A program made the position numbers and the translations under genes. From contig CAAETD010000075.1 of assembly GCA_900758885.1 (NCBI GenBank), forward strand, positions 1 through 48,595: a stretch of DNA of 48,595 bases. Direction: 5' to 3'. Source of the DNA: an uncultured Collinsella sp. Lineage in GTDB: Bacteria > Actinomycetota > Coriobacteriia > Coriobacteriales > Coriobacteriaceae. Below are positions 22,445 through 30,362 of the stretch, piece after piece. Below the pieces are notes generated by a model. That model did no database searches. It was not told the DNA's origin and worked only from the letters and a program-made list of their open reading frames with translations. How positions within the stretch are numbered: position 1 is the first letter of the stretch; each line of letters opens with the position of its first letter.

Positions 22445-22476
22445 AAAAAACGCAGCGCTCCGACAAGAGCGCCGCG
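22445..22476 (-). terminator. Terminator between nadE and the aminotransferase gene
   Basis: On the minus strand CGCGGCGCTC pairs with GAGCGCTGCG (one G-U pair) around TTGTCG, followed by TTTTTT. It ends just before the ribosome site of the aminotransferase gene, so it could also attenuate that gene. Confidence 0.85.
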
Positions 22477-22544
22477 CGATACGGGCCATCAGATTGCAAA
22501 AGTGTAACGCTTACAACCCCCGTATTGGTTCAATTTAGCCAACC

Positions 22545-24524
22545 TTAGTCAACTGGATTGAGCGCGTCGATCTGCGCAAGCCACAGACGCGAGCTAGCGT
22601 CACTCGGCATACGCCAATCGCCGCGCGGGCTGAGCGTCACCGAGCCCACCTTGGGACCATCGGGCAGACAGCTGCGCTTAAACTGCTGGGCAAAGAAGCG
22701 ACGGTAGAACGTACGTAGCCACGTGTGGACGGTCTTGGCGTCGTAGACGCCCTCGAAGCTCTTGAGAGCCATGCGGTAGATCTTGCCCGGCTCAAAGCCA
22801 AAACGCAGCAGGTAGTAGAGGAAGTAGTCGTGCAACTCGTACGGGCCCACCAAATCCTCGGTCTTCTGCGCAATCTCGCCGTCGCCCGTGGGCGGCAGAA
22901 GCTCGGGGGACACCGGCGTATCGAGGATATCGAGCAAGACCTCGGCAATGCGCCCGCCAAAGACATCGGCGGCATAGCGTACCAGATGGCGCACAAGCGT
23001 CTTGGGCACGCTCGCGTTGACGGCGTACATGCTCATGTGGTCGCCGTTATAGGTAGCCCAGCCGAGCGCCAGCTCCGACAGGTCGCCCGTGCCAATGACA
23101 AAACCGCCAGCCTGGTTGGCCAAATCCATCAGAATCTGCGTACGCTCGCGCGCCTGGCTGTTCTCGTAGGTCACGTCCTGCACGGTCGGATCATGCTCGA
23201 TATCCTTAAAGTGCTGCTCCACGGCAGCATGGATCGAGACCTCGCGAAAGCTCACGCCTAGGTCGCGAGCGAGCGACTCGGCATTGGACTTGGTGCGGTG
23301 CGTCGTGCCAAAGCCGGGCATGGACACGGCCGTGATACCGGTGCGCGGCAGGCCCAAGGCGTCGAACGCACGCACGGTCACGAGGAGCGCCAGCGTGGAA
23401 TCGAGGCCGCCCGAAAGGCCGATGACGGCCGCCTTGGTGCCCGTATGGGCAAGGCGGGTCTTGAGGCCGGCGGTCTGCAGGTCGAGGATAGTCTCGCAAC
23501 GCTCAGCCAGATCACCGTGGTCGGCCGGCACAAAGGGAGCGCGGGGGAAGACTCGGTCGATGTCGAGCGCATCGCGCAGGACAGGTTCTTCGGCCAGTAC
23601 GCCCTCAAACGAAAACTCAACGGTCGCGGATTCCGGCGCATCGTCGGTGCGCGTCCACGTCGTCGAGCGACGGCGCTCGGCAACCAGGCGGTCAAGGTCA
23701 ACGTCGGCGATGGCCATATCGCAGGTAAGCAGTTTGGTTGCGGCGAGCTTGGAGCCGTTTTCGTAGACGAGGTTCTCACCCGCAAAGACCATGTCGGTCG
23801 TGGACTCGCCCTCGCTCGCGTCCGCGTAGGCATAGGCGCAGTACAGGCGCGCGCTCTGATTGGAGATAAGGCTGCGGCGGTAATCTGCCTTACCGATAAT
23901 CTCGTCCGAGGCCGACGGGTTGAGAATCACCGTCGCACCGGCAAGCGCCATCTCGGTCGAAGGGGGCGCCGGCACCCACAGGTCCTCGCAGACTTCAACG
24001 CCCAGCACCATATCCTCGGCACCCTCATCACAGCAGCGGTAGACAAGCCCCGAACCCAGCGGAACCGGACCCTGACCGGCAAATTCAACCCACACGGGAT
24101 CCGCAGGCGACGGAGCAAACCAGCGACGCTCATAGAACTCGCCATAGTTGGGCAGATACTTCTTGGCCGTGAGGCCCAAAAGCTCGCCCGCGCAGCACAC
24201 GGCGGCACAGTTGTAGATATTCTCGGCAACCGCAACGGGAAGACCGATGGTAAAGACGATCGGCAGCTCACGGGTTTCATCGAGGATATGCACCAGAGCA
24301 GCCTCGCAGGCATGCAGCAGTGTGCGATTATGGAACAGATCGGCCGCGGTATAGCCAGTCAGATTAAGCTCGGGCAACACCAACGCGCGAACGCCACGCC
24401 CGGCAGCATCGCGAACAGCCGCCAGCGCAACCTCGGCATTGCCCTCGACATCGGCCACGCGAATCTGCGGCGACGCCGCCGCCACACGCAAAAAGCCATC
24501 AGACTGAGAAAGGTGAAGATTCAT
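22545..24524 (-). CDS. nadE: Glutamine-dependent NAD+ synthase (659 aa)
   Basis: The N-terminal half is a nitrilase-type glutaminase with the triad Glu (PELNLTGY, E52), Lys (AKKYLPNYGEF, about K121) and Cys (GVEVCEDLW, C179). The C-terminal half is the ATP-dependent synthetase with the P-loop-like SGGLDST (371-377). Ammonia from glutamine is passed to deamido-NAD+ to give NAD+. Length matches the two-domain form. ATG 24524 follows GGGAGC. The gene stands alone between a divergent unknown gene and a terminator. Confidence 0.96.
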   Translation of the reverse strand: MNLHLSQSDGFLRVAAASPQIRVADVEGNAEVALAAVRDAAGRGVRALVLPELNLTGYTAADLFHNRTLLHACEAALVHILDETRELPIVFTIGLPVAVAENIYNCAAVCCAGELLGLTAKKYLPNYGEFYERRWFAPSPADPVWVEFAGQGPVPLGSGLVYRCCDEGAEDMVLGVEVCEDLWVPAPPSTEMALAGATVILNPSASDEIIGKADYRRSLISNQSARLYCAYAYADASEGESTTDMVFAGENLVYENGSKLAATKLLTCDMAIADVDLDRLVAERRRSTTWTRTDDAPESATVEFSFEGVLAEEPVLRDALDIDRVFPRAPFVPADHGDLAERCETILDLQTAGLKTRLAHTGTKAAVIGLSGGLDSTLALLVTVRAFDALGLPRTGITAVSMPGFGTTHRTKSNAESLARDLGVSFREVSIHAAVEQHFKDIEHDPTVQDVTYENSQARERTQILMDLANQAGGFVIGTGDLSELALGWATYNGDHMSMYAVNASVPKTLVRHLVRYAADVFGGRIAEVLLDILDTPVSPELLPPTGDGEIAQKTEDLVGPYELHDYFLYYLLRFGFEPGKIYRMALKSFEGVYDAKTVHTWLRTFYRRFFAQQFKRSCLPDGPKVGSVTLSPRGDWRMPSDASSRLWLAQIDALNPVD

Positions 24525-24727
24525 AAGAATGCTCCCGTGCGTAGACGCCATTCACAACAATTAGCAAGTCCTATTGTAGTTCAACCGCCGGGTGGAACCG
24601 CATCCCACCAACTTGGTGAGCAATTGATGAGTTGATGGTATCTGTTAAATGTCACGTACGATTCACATCTGGTGGGTACCCTGATGGCTACACGAAACGA
24701 AGCAGATTTACACCGGGAGGACCCCGT

Positions 24728-25681
24728 ATGACAACCAAGTACACCGACGCGCCGCGCACGCGCGTCATGACGCCGGCATCGCTCAACAACGGCGTACACG
24801 AGAACCATTCCATTGGACAGACCATGGCCATCGCGCCCAAAAAGGGCCTGTTCGACGACATTTCCATTCCCCAGATCATCGCCGGCGCCGCAGCTGCCGC
24901 CACGAGCGTGGCGCTTGCTTCAAAGATCGGCATTGCCGGCTCGGTGATTGGTGCCGCTGTGAGCTCAGTCATCACTGTTGTGTCCTCGCAGGTCTATCGC
25001 CACTTTATCTCCGCCAGCGCCGAAGCAATCAAGGGCACGCATGCCGCTGTCGACTACCCTGCCGGCGCCTACGAGCCCGTTGAGCCCGATGTCGAGGAGC
25101 ACCTAGGTGGCGCCGCGACCACGCAGGAGATGCGCCAGGTTGCGGGACGCGCGACCACGGCGCGCGTCGCCCCCAACAGTCTGCGCGCCAAGGCGGCGGC
25201 AGAGCGCAGCCAGACACAAAAGAAGGTCATCGTCTTCTCGATCGCCATCGCCATCGTCGCGGTCATCGCCTGCGCCGGCGCCATCCTTATCACCACTGCC
25301 GGTGAGGGTCTGGGCGAGCGTCCCGAGCCAATCCTGTCGTCGCGCACGACCGAGAGCGATGCAAATGGCAACACTCAGCCGCAGGATCAGCAGGCACAGA
25401 CGGACGACACGCAAGACAGTCCTACCTCTGCCAATTCGTCCTCGAACACCCAAAACCAATCGCAGGGCACCGATTCCTCTACGGCCAACAGTGGCACGCC
25501 GTCCGGCACGACCGACTCAAGCCAAACGACTGACGGTTCACAGCCGAACACGGGAGGCCAGACGAGCGACACCACGTCGGGAACGGGCACGGCAGACAGT
25601 AACAACACCAACAGCTCGAGCGGAACCGCTTCCGGCACGGCATCTGACAACTCGAGCCAAGGCACGGCATCGGGCAACTAA
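24728..25681 (+). CDS. Membrane protein with Ser/Thr/Asn-rich tail, unknown function (317 aa)
   Basis: I do not recognise the family. A short polar start is followed by an Ala/Gly-rich hydrophobic region (about 44-95: IPQIIAGAAAAATSVAL and further), a polar segment with Arg/Ala (about 100-160), a clear membrane segment (KKVIVFSIAIAIVAVIACAG, about 160-185), and then some 130 residues made almost only of Ser, Thr, Asn, Gln, Gly and Asp. Such tails are often exposed outside the cell, possibly glycosylated. ATG 24728 follows GGGAGGA. The 203-base gap to nadE holds small hairpins only. Confidence 0.7.
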   Translation: MTTKYTDAPRTRVMTPASLNNGVHENHSIGQTMAIAPKKGLFDDISIPQIIAGAAAAATSVALASKIGIAGSVIGAAVSSVITVVSSQVYRHFISASAEAIKGTHAAVDYPAGAYEPVEPDVEEHLGGAATTQEMRQVAGRATTARVAPNSLRAKAAAERSQTQKKVIVFSIAIAIVAVIACAGAILITTAGEGLGERPEPILSSRTTESDANGNTQPQDQQAQTDDTQDSPTSANSSSNTQNQSQGTDSSTANSGTPSGTTDSSQTTDGSQPNTGGQTSDTTSGTGTADSNNTNSSSGTASGTASDNSSQGTASGN

Positions 25682-25716
25682 GCACGTTTGCCTCTCATAG
25701 ATAACCGACCTGTACA

Positions 25717-25751
25717 ACGGGCGCGAATCGAAAGCGATTCGCGCCCGTTTG
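25717..25751. terminator. Strong terminator after the Ser/Thr-rich membrane protein
   Basis: ACGGGCGCGAATCG (25717-25730), loop AAAG, CGATTCGCGCCCGT (25735-25748), then TT. A perfect 14-bp stem. Confidence 0.85.
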
Positions 25752-25793
25752 CCTTGGGCGCCGCCATGGCGAACGCCATGCGATGGTAAGATG

Positions 25794-25809
25794 CTTTACA
25801 TGTGTAAAG
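25794..25809 (+). promoter_or_regulatory. Inverted repeat CTTTACA-TG-TGTAAAG next to a ribosome site
   Basis: Seven-base arms (25794-25800 and 25803-25809) around two bases lie directly before the ribosome site AGAGGAG of the next gene. It could be an operator. No clear promoter boxes are seen. Confidence 0.45.
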
Positions 25810-25821
25810 AGGAGATTTGCC

Positions 25822-27129
25822 ATGAGCAAGACAATAGTTAGGCCCACGCTTTCGCTGGGCAACCACATCTATCTGTATCGCCTGCTGCGCGATGCGATTG
25901 GATGTGGCAAGCAAACGTTTATGACGCAGGTCGAGGAGGCGCTCGCCGCTGGCGACATGACCGCTTATGACCTGGGCTTCGAGTCCACGCGCGAGCTGCT
26001 CGAGGAGCTCGACGACTGCATTAAGCTGACCGTCTTTAAAGGCGGCCGCCTGTATGCCACGGTCATCGCCAACGAGGCCTGGGATGCTGCGCTTGCCAAG
26101 GGCGAGGACAAGCCCAAGACCGCCAAGGGCGCCAAGCAGTCCTACAAAAAGAAAAAGCGCGGTGAGAAGGACCTCAAGGCCGTGCGCCCCAAGCACGTTA
26201 AGCGTCCCGAGCCCGAAGCCATGGTTGAAGCCGCGCCGGAACCCAAGCCCGAGACAGAGATCGAAGTTGCTATTGAGGTAACGGCAGAAGCCGAAACCGA
26301 AATCGCCGCCACGACCGATTCCGAAGTCATATCCGAGCAGGAAGCCACTGTGGAGCTCAACGAAGCGCCCAAGTCGACAACCGAAGAAGCCGCTGACCAA
26401 CCCGAGCCGTCTGCGTTCCAAAACAGCGATGTCTTTGGCGACGAGGCCGAGGACGATCAGTCCGACGAGCCCGCAGATCAAGACGCTACCGAGTCGACAC
26501 CGGAGCCCGAGACGCCGCAGCCCGCCATCTCGCTCACGGTCGTCTATGACCCCGAGAACGCCAACGCCGGCATCACCACCATGGCATCCACGCCCATCGA
26601 AGCAAAGTCGAGCGTCGAGAACGAGGACGCGACGCAGGTTGAGGTTGAAACCGCAGCTGCAGACGCGCCCGTCACCGTGGAGCCCGCAGATTCCACGATC
26701 AAGCCGGAAGCGACGCCGGAGCCCGCACCCGTCATCGAATCCGTGCCCACCTCTGCTTGCGGCCAAATTCCCGCACCGGCACCGGCTTCGGCACCCGCAG
26801 CGGCCCCAACCCCCGCACCCGCAGCACCGACCATCCCCGAGGACTTCCCCATCGATTTCGCAACCGAGGTCTTCTGCCCCGGCCCGCTTCTGCACCAGCT
26901 GTCGACCTATCTCCCCTACGGCGCCGATACCCTCGGCATTGTCGGCGAGTACTACTGGATCGCCCGCGAGCGCGGTACCATCGAGGCCGCGCGAAACCGC
27001 GCAAGCTTCCCCCTGCGCTACACGCAGGCCGGCGAGCGCCGCGAGGTTGCCGTGCGCATCCGCCGCAATACCACCGGTGGCCTCGGATCCACCTGGGCCA
27101 TCGATAAAGTCGAAGAACCCGAGCAGTAA
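25822..27129 (+). CDS. Acidic low-complexity protein with a LOTUS-like N-terminal domain, unknown function (435 aa)
   Basis: Three parts are seen. Residues 1-85 form a compact domain, with helices around LYRLLRDAIGCGKQTFMTQVEE and then YDLGFESTRELLEELDD followed by strands LTVFKGGRLYATV; the GF-x-s-x-x-ELL pattern resembles OST-HTH/LOTUS RNA-binding domains, though this is only by eye. Residues 100-345 are a Glu/Pro/Ala/Thr-rich region with little order. Residues 350-435 are a second conserved-looking domain (LLHQLSTYLPYGADTLGIVGEYYWIARERG, then a strand-rich end GSTWAIDKV). ATG 25822 follows AGAGGAG. No membrane segment. The gene is monocistronic. Confidence 0.7.
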   Translation: MSKTIVRPTLSLGNHIYLYRLLRDAIGCGKQTFMTQVEEALAAGDMTAYDLGFESTRELLEELDDCIKLTVFKGGRLYATVIANEAWDAALAKGEDKPKTAKGAKQSYKKKKRGEKDLKAVRPKHVKRPEPEAMVEAAPEPKPETEIEVAIEVTAEAETEIAATTDSEVISEQEATVELNEAPKSTTEEAADQPEPSAFQNSDVFGDEAEDDQSDEPADQDATESTPEPETPQPAISLTVVYDPENANAGITTMASTPIEAKSSVENEDATQVEVETAAADAPVTVEPADSTIKPEATPEPAPVIESVPTSACGQIPAPAPASAPAAAPTPAPAAPTIPEDFPIDFATEVFCPGPLLHQLSTYLPYGADTLGIVGEYYWIARERGTIEAARNRASFPLRYTQAGERREVAVRIRRNTTGGLGSTWAIDKVEEPEQ

Positions 27130-27133
27130 CGAC

Positions 27134-27171
27134 AAACGGCTCAAATCCAAATCAGGATTTGAGCCGTTTTT
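27134..27171 (+). terminator. Terminator of the LOTUS-like gene
   Basis: AAACGGCTCAAATCC (27134-27148), loop AAATCA, GGATTTGAGCCG, TTTTTATTT. Starts five bases after the stop codon. Confidence 0.9.
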
Positions 27172-27200
27172 ATTTGTTGATGTTGCGTAACCAACAGCGA

Positions 27201-27300
27201 GCGGGCCGCAAGTGCCCCAGGTTGCCGTGAAAGAGGAGCGACGCGTACTTCGGTACGCGAGCGACGGCTTGAACGGCAAGATGGGGTGCTTGCGACCCGC
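27201..27300 (-). repeat. About 100-nt hairpin repeat, copy B
   Basis: Outer arms GCGGGCCGCAAG (27201-27212) and CTTGCGACCCGC (27289-27300) pair with one mismatch; GCCCCA/TGGGGT and TGCCG/CGGCA pair inside; the tip is GCGTAC-TTCG-GTACGC. Read on the minus strand the core matches copy A (1340-1442) almost base for base. It sits between two converging genes, next to two other hairpins. Confidence 0.8.
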
Positions 27301-27313
27301 GCAGCGTCGAGCA

Positions 27314-27340
27314 GTTACGCGGTTTGGAAAACCGCGTAAC
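27314..27340. terminator. Perfect hairpin after ettA, probable terminator
   Basis: GTTACGCGGTTT (27314-27325) and AAACCGCGTAAC (27329-27340) are perfect complements with a 3-base loop, ending three bases before the ettA stop. There is no T-run, so it may act by structure or protect the 3' end. Confidence 0.6.
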
Positions 27341-27343
27341 GAT

Positions 27344-29023
27344 CTAGTCGCGCGTCAGCTTACGGTGAATACGATGCGGCTGGGCTGCGTCCTCGCCAAG
27401 GCGCTCGATGCGGTTGGCCTGATAGGCCTCGAAGTTGCCCTCAAACCAATACCAGTTGCCCGGATTCTCGTCGGTGCCCTCCCACGCCAGAATGTGCGTG
27501 GCGACGCGGTCCAGGAACATACGGTCGTGGCTAATGACCACCGAGCAGCCCGGGAACTCGAGCAGCGCCGCTTCGAGCGAGGACAGCGTCTCGACGTCGA
27601 GGTCATTCGTGGGCTCGTCGAGGAGCAGCAGGTTGCCGCCCTGCTTGAGCGTAAGCGCCAAGTTCAGACGGTTGCGCTCGCCACCGGAGAGTACGCCGGC
27701 GCGCTTCTGCTGGTCCTGGCCTTTAAAGCCAAAGCTCGCCACATAAGCACGGCTCGGAACCTCGGTCTCACCGACCATCATGTGGTCCAGGCCATCCGAG
27801 ACGACCTCCCACAGGTTCTTATCGGGGTCGATGCCGGAACGGTTCTGATCGACATAGGAGATCTTGACGGTCTCGCCCACCTCGAGCTCGCCCGAAGTCA
27901 GCGGCTCCAGGCCCACGATGGTCTTGAACAGCGTGGTCTTGCCCACACCGTTGGGGCCGATGACACCCACGATACCGTTGCGCGGCAGGGTGAACGATAG
28001 GTCGTCGATGAGCACACGGCCATCGAACTCCTTGTGCAGGTGATGAGCCTCGAGCACCTTGTTGCCCAGACGCGGGCCCACGGGGATGCGGATGTCGGTC
28101 CAGTCGAGCTTCTGGCTTGCGCGGGCCTCGGCCTCCATCTCCTCGTAACGAGCCAGACGGGCCTTGCTCTTGGCCTGGCGAGCCTTGGGCGAGCTGCGTA
28201 CCCACTCGAGCTCGGCCTCCATGCGCTTGGCGAGCTTGGCGTCGCGGTTGCCCTGCGCCTCGATACGGGCGGCCTTGGTCTCCAGATACGTGGAGTAGTT
28301 GCCCTTGTAGGGATAAAGGTGACCGCGGTCGACCTCGCAGATCCACTCGGCAACGTTATCCAAGAAGTAGCGATCGTGCGTGACGGCAAGCACCGCGCCC
28401 TGGTAGTTGTGCAGGAAGTGCTCGAGCCACAGGATCGATTCGGCGTCCAGGTGGTTCGTGGGCTCGTCGAGCAGCAGCAGGTCGGGAGCCTCGAGCAGCA
28501 GCTTGCACAGGGCCACGCGACGGCGCTCGCCGCCGGAAAGTACGTTGACCGGCATGTCGGAATCGGGCAGCTGCAGGGCGTCCATGGCCTGGCCGAGCTT
28601 GGAATCGATATCCCAGCCGTCGGCGGCGTCAATCTCGTCCTGGAGCTTGCCCATCTCGGCCATGAGGGCGTCCATGTCGCAATCCGGGTCGCACATCTCC
28701 TCGCCGATCTTATTGAAGCGATCGACCTTGGCGATCATATCGCCAAACGCCATGCGCACGTTCTCGATGACGGTCTTGTCGTCGTCGAGCGGCGGCTCCT
28801 GCTGCAGGATGCCCACAGTGTAGCCGGGAGTGAGCCTGGCATCGCCGTTGGAGACCTCCTCGATGCCGGCCATGATCTTGAGCAGGGTCGACTTGCCCAT
28901 ACCGTTGGGGCCCACGACGCCGATCTTGGCACCGGGGTAGAAGCTCAGGGTCACGTCGTCAAGGATTACCTTGTCGCCATGGGCCTTGCGAGCCTGATAC
29001 ATCTGGTAGATAAACTCTGCCAT
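27344..29023 (-). CDS. ettA: ABC-F ATPase EttA, energy-dependent translational throttle (559 aa)
   Basis: Two soluble ABC domains without membrane parts: Walker A GPNGMGKST and GPNGVGKTT, signatures LSGGERRR and LSGGERNR, Walker B LLLLDEPTNHLD and LLLLDEPTNDLD, joined by the basic linker (ELEWVRSSPKARQAKSKARLARYEEME). Start FIYQMYQARK and overall length match E. coli EttA, which binds the ribosomal E site and gates the first elongation steps by ADP/ATP ratio. ATG 29023 follows AAAGGAT. The gene is monocistronic. Confidence 0.95.
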   Translation of the reverse strand: MAEFIYQMYQARKAHGDKVILDDVTLSFYPGAKIGVVGPNGMGKSTLLKIMAGIEEVSNGDARLTPGYTVGILQQEPPLDDDKTVIENVRMAFGDMIAKVDRFNKIGEEMCDPDCDMDALMAEMGKLQDEIDAADGWDIDSKLGQAMDALQLPDSDMPVNVLSGGERRRVALCKLLLEAPDLLLLDEPTNHLDAESILWLEHFLHNYQGAVLAVTHDRYFLDNVAEWICEVDRGHLYPYKGNYSTYLETKAARIEAQGNRDAKLAKRMEAELEWVRSSPKARQAKSKARLARYEEMEAEARASQKLDWTDIRIPVGPRLGNKVLEAHHLHKEFDGRVLIDDLSFTLPRNGIVGVIGPNGVGKTTLFKTIVGLEPLTSGELEVGETVKISYVDQNRSGIDPDKNLWEVVSDGLDHMMVGETEVPSRAYVASFGFKGQDQQKRAGVLSGGERNRLNLALTLKQGGNLLLLDEPTNDLDVETLSSLEAALLEFPGCSVVISHDRMFLDRVATHILAWEGTDENPGNWYWFEGNFEAYQANRIERLGEDAAQPHRIHRKLTRD

Positions 29024-29207
29024 TTGCCTGTTTTATCCTTTCTACCTGCTGTTTCCCTATTCTTGATTCGCTTTAGTGGAAGCGAAATGAGAAAACCAGC
29101 TCTGAAACTTAACGAAAAAGGGGCATGGTTGCCCACACCCCCTAATACTACCTGGGAAAAGTCCCCCGGAACATACTATGAACTGCGTACGCTAGTTTTC
29201 CGCAACC

Positions 29208-29912
29208 TTAACGAGCGGCTCGCTGCGATTTGCGCCACAACAGATACGAGTAGACGTAGACGGCTCCAACCGAACCAAACGCCAGAACCGCAATCACCGC
29301 GGCGACGACTTCACTCGAAAGCACGCTGCCCGCCACGCCCATCACAATCAGGCCAATACCCAGCACCATAAAGCAGGCGCCGCCAAAACGCTGCGTACGG
29401 CGCCAGTTCTCGGGATCGGCAAGCGCCCAGGGTGTCTTGATACCGAGCGTATAGTTCTGCTTCACACGCGGCAAGTAGTTGCCTACGCCGATGAACAGCA
29501 AACCGACAACACCGGAAATCAGCACGTTAACCGAACCGACCGCCGGCACCACGCCCCAGACCGTAAGCTCTCCCAGCCAGCTTATGGCGCACATGAACAA
29601 GGTGAAGGCGATTACGAAGCCCTGGTAGAACTTGCCCGAGGTTCGATATGCCTCACCTTTGGGGTCGATGCGCGGCACCATACGGAACATTGCGAGAAGC
29701 GCCAGAGGCAGCACGCCGAGCGCGGAGGCCATCCAGCTAGGACCCCAACCGTCGACGGCGCCGTTCGCGCCCCAGTGCGTGGGAATCTGCGTAGGCAAGC
29801 TCGGCATCACCATGAGGTGCGCTACGACATTGGCGACGCACAGAGCGACCAGCGCAATCCACACGCGCGACGATACCCCCGTGGGGTGAATGCCCTTGTT
29901 TTCGTTATTCAT
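29208..29912 (-). CDS. sdpI: SdpI/DUF1648-type membrane protein (234 aa)
   Basis: Six hydrophobic segments are seen, with the DUF1648 motif LPTQIPTHWGANGAVDGWG (about residues 37-55) and PRVKQNYTLGIKTPWAL, which is typical of the SdpI group. In Bacillus subtilis SdpI gives immunity to the SdpC toxin and also signals to SdpR; here no toxin gene is near, so the protein may protect against foreign toxins or have another role. ATG 29912 overlaps the end of the upstream regulator gene by 8 bases and has AAGGTGAT as ribosome site, placed within that gene. Confidence 0.85.
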   Translation of the reverse strand: MNNENKGIHPTGVSSRVWIALVALCVANVVAHLMVMPSLPTQIPTHWGANGAVDGWGPSWMASALGVLPLALLAMFRMVPRIDPKGEAYRTSGKFYQGFVIAFTLFMCAISWLGELTVWGVVPAVGSVNVLISGVVGLLFIGVGNYLPRVKQNYTLGIKTPWALADPENWRRTQRFGGACFMVLGIGLIVMGVAGSVLSSEVVAAVIAVLAFGSVGAVYVYSYLLWRKSQRAAR

Positions 29913-30183
29913 CCTTATCACCTTCAGTGTTTGTAAAGCCCATAAACCAGCCAATTAAATCCTGCATGACGGTGGTGTTTAAGCTGTATACGATGTTTTG
30001 GCCATGGCGCTCGTCGGTCACCAACCCGGCGTTTTTGAGCGTCGCCAAGTGATGGCTCAGCGACGGCTTACTGATATCAAAATGCTCGGCAAGCTCCCCC
30101 GCCGTGCAATTGTCCTCGCGCAGCAACTCCAAAATGCGCCGTCGCGTTGGATCGGCAAGCGCCTTAAAACCCTCTCCCGGCAT
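29905..30183 (-). CDS. sdpR: ArsR/SdpR-family transcriptional repressor (92 aa)
   Basis: A winged helix of the ArsR type: FKALADPTRRRILELLRED, AGELAEHFDISKPSLSHHLATLKNAGLV, then the wing ERHGQNIVYSLN. No metal-binding CxC is present. The pairing with an SdpI gene, in the order regulator then sdpI with overlap, matches the autorepressor SdpR. ATG 30183 follows a perfect AGGAGGT. The promoter upstream is overlapped by an inverted repeat that is the likely binding site. Confidence 0.9.
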   Translation of the reverse strand: MPGEGFKALADPTRRRILELLREDNCTAGELAEHFDISKPSLSHHLATLKNAGLVTDERHGQNIVYSLNTTVMQDLIGWFMGFTNTEGDKDE

Positions 30184-30217
30184 AAGACCTCCTCTCATCA
30201 TCTCTCATGACGTGCAC

Positions 30218-30255
30218 ACTATACTCGATATTTAGATGTTTGTCTAACTATCTAA
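30218..30255 (-). promoter_or_regulatory. Promoter of sdpR-sdpI with overlapping operator
   Basis: On the minus strand TAGACA (30241-30246), 17 bases, TATAGT (30218-30223): five of six and five of six to consensus. The inverted repeat TTAGAT (30232-30237) / ATCTAA (30250-30255) overlaps the -35 box and spacer, as expected for repression by SdpR. Confidence 0.7.
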
Positions 30256-30312
30256 TCGCAATGCTTCAAACCACATCAAAGCAAACGCCATCGCAACCTA
30301 TGGGCGATTACC

Positions 30313-30318
30313 TATAAT
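30313..30318 (+). promoter_or_regulatory. TATAAT box before tcdA
   Basis: A perfect TATAAT lies 45 bases before the tcdA start. No good -35 box is seen at 16-18 bases upstream, so the promoter is tentative. Confidence 0.4.
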
Positions 30319-30362
30319 GACGATAGCTAAAACACGATTCGCTTCCCCATCGGAGGATGTCT

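Noticed and set aside
22427..22489. A longer N-terminus of the aminotransferase beginning at 22489
   Set aside because: The added codons run through the terminator hairpin (22445-22476), and AAAGGTGG lies correctly before the inner ATG at 22426.
24588..24602. GGGTGGAACCGC, which resembles the T-box consensus, upstream of the Ser/Thr-rich membrane protein gene
   Set aside because: There is no room for a stem I (nadE starts 64 bases upstream on the other strand), no specifier loop is visible, and the downstream gene has nothing to do with tRNA or amino acids. CCCACC next to it gives a simple hairpin instead.
25678..27279. A 533-codon open frame antisense to the LOTUS-like gene
   Set aside because: Gly/Leu/Arg/Asp-rich low-complexity product that is the mirror of the Glu/Pro/Ala-rich linker; no ribosome site or family features.
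28034..29371. A 445-codon plus-strand frame opposite ettA and sdpI
   Set aside because: Only a shadow of two well-supported minus-strand genes.
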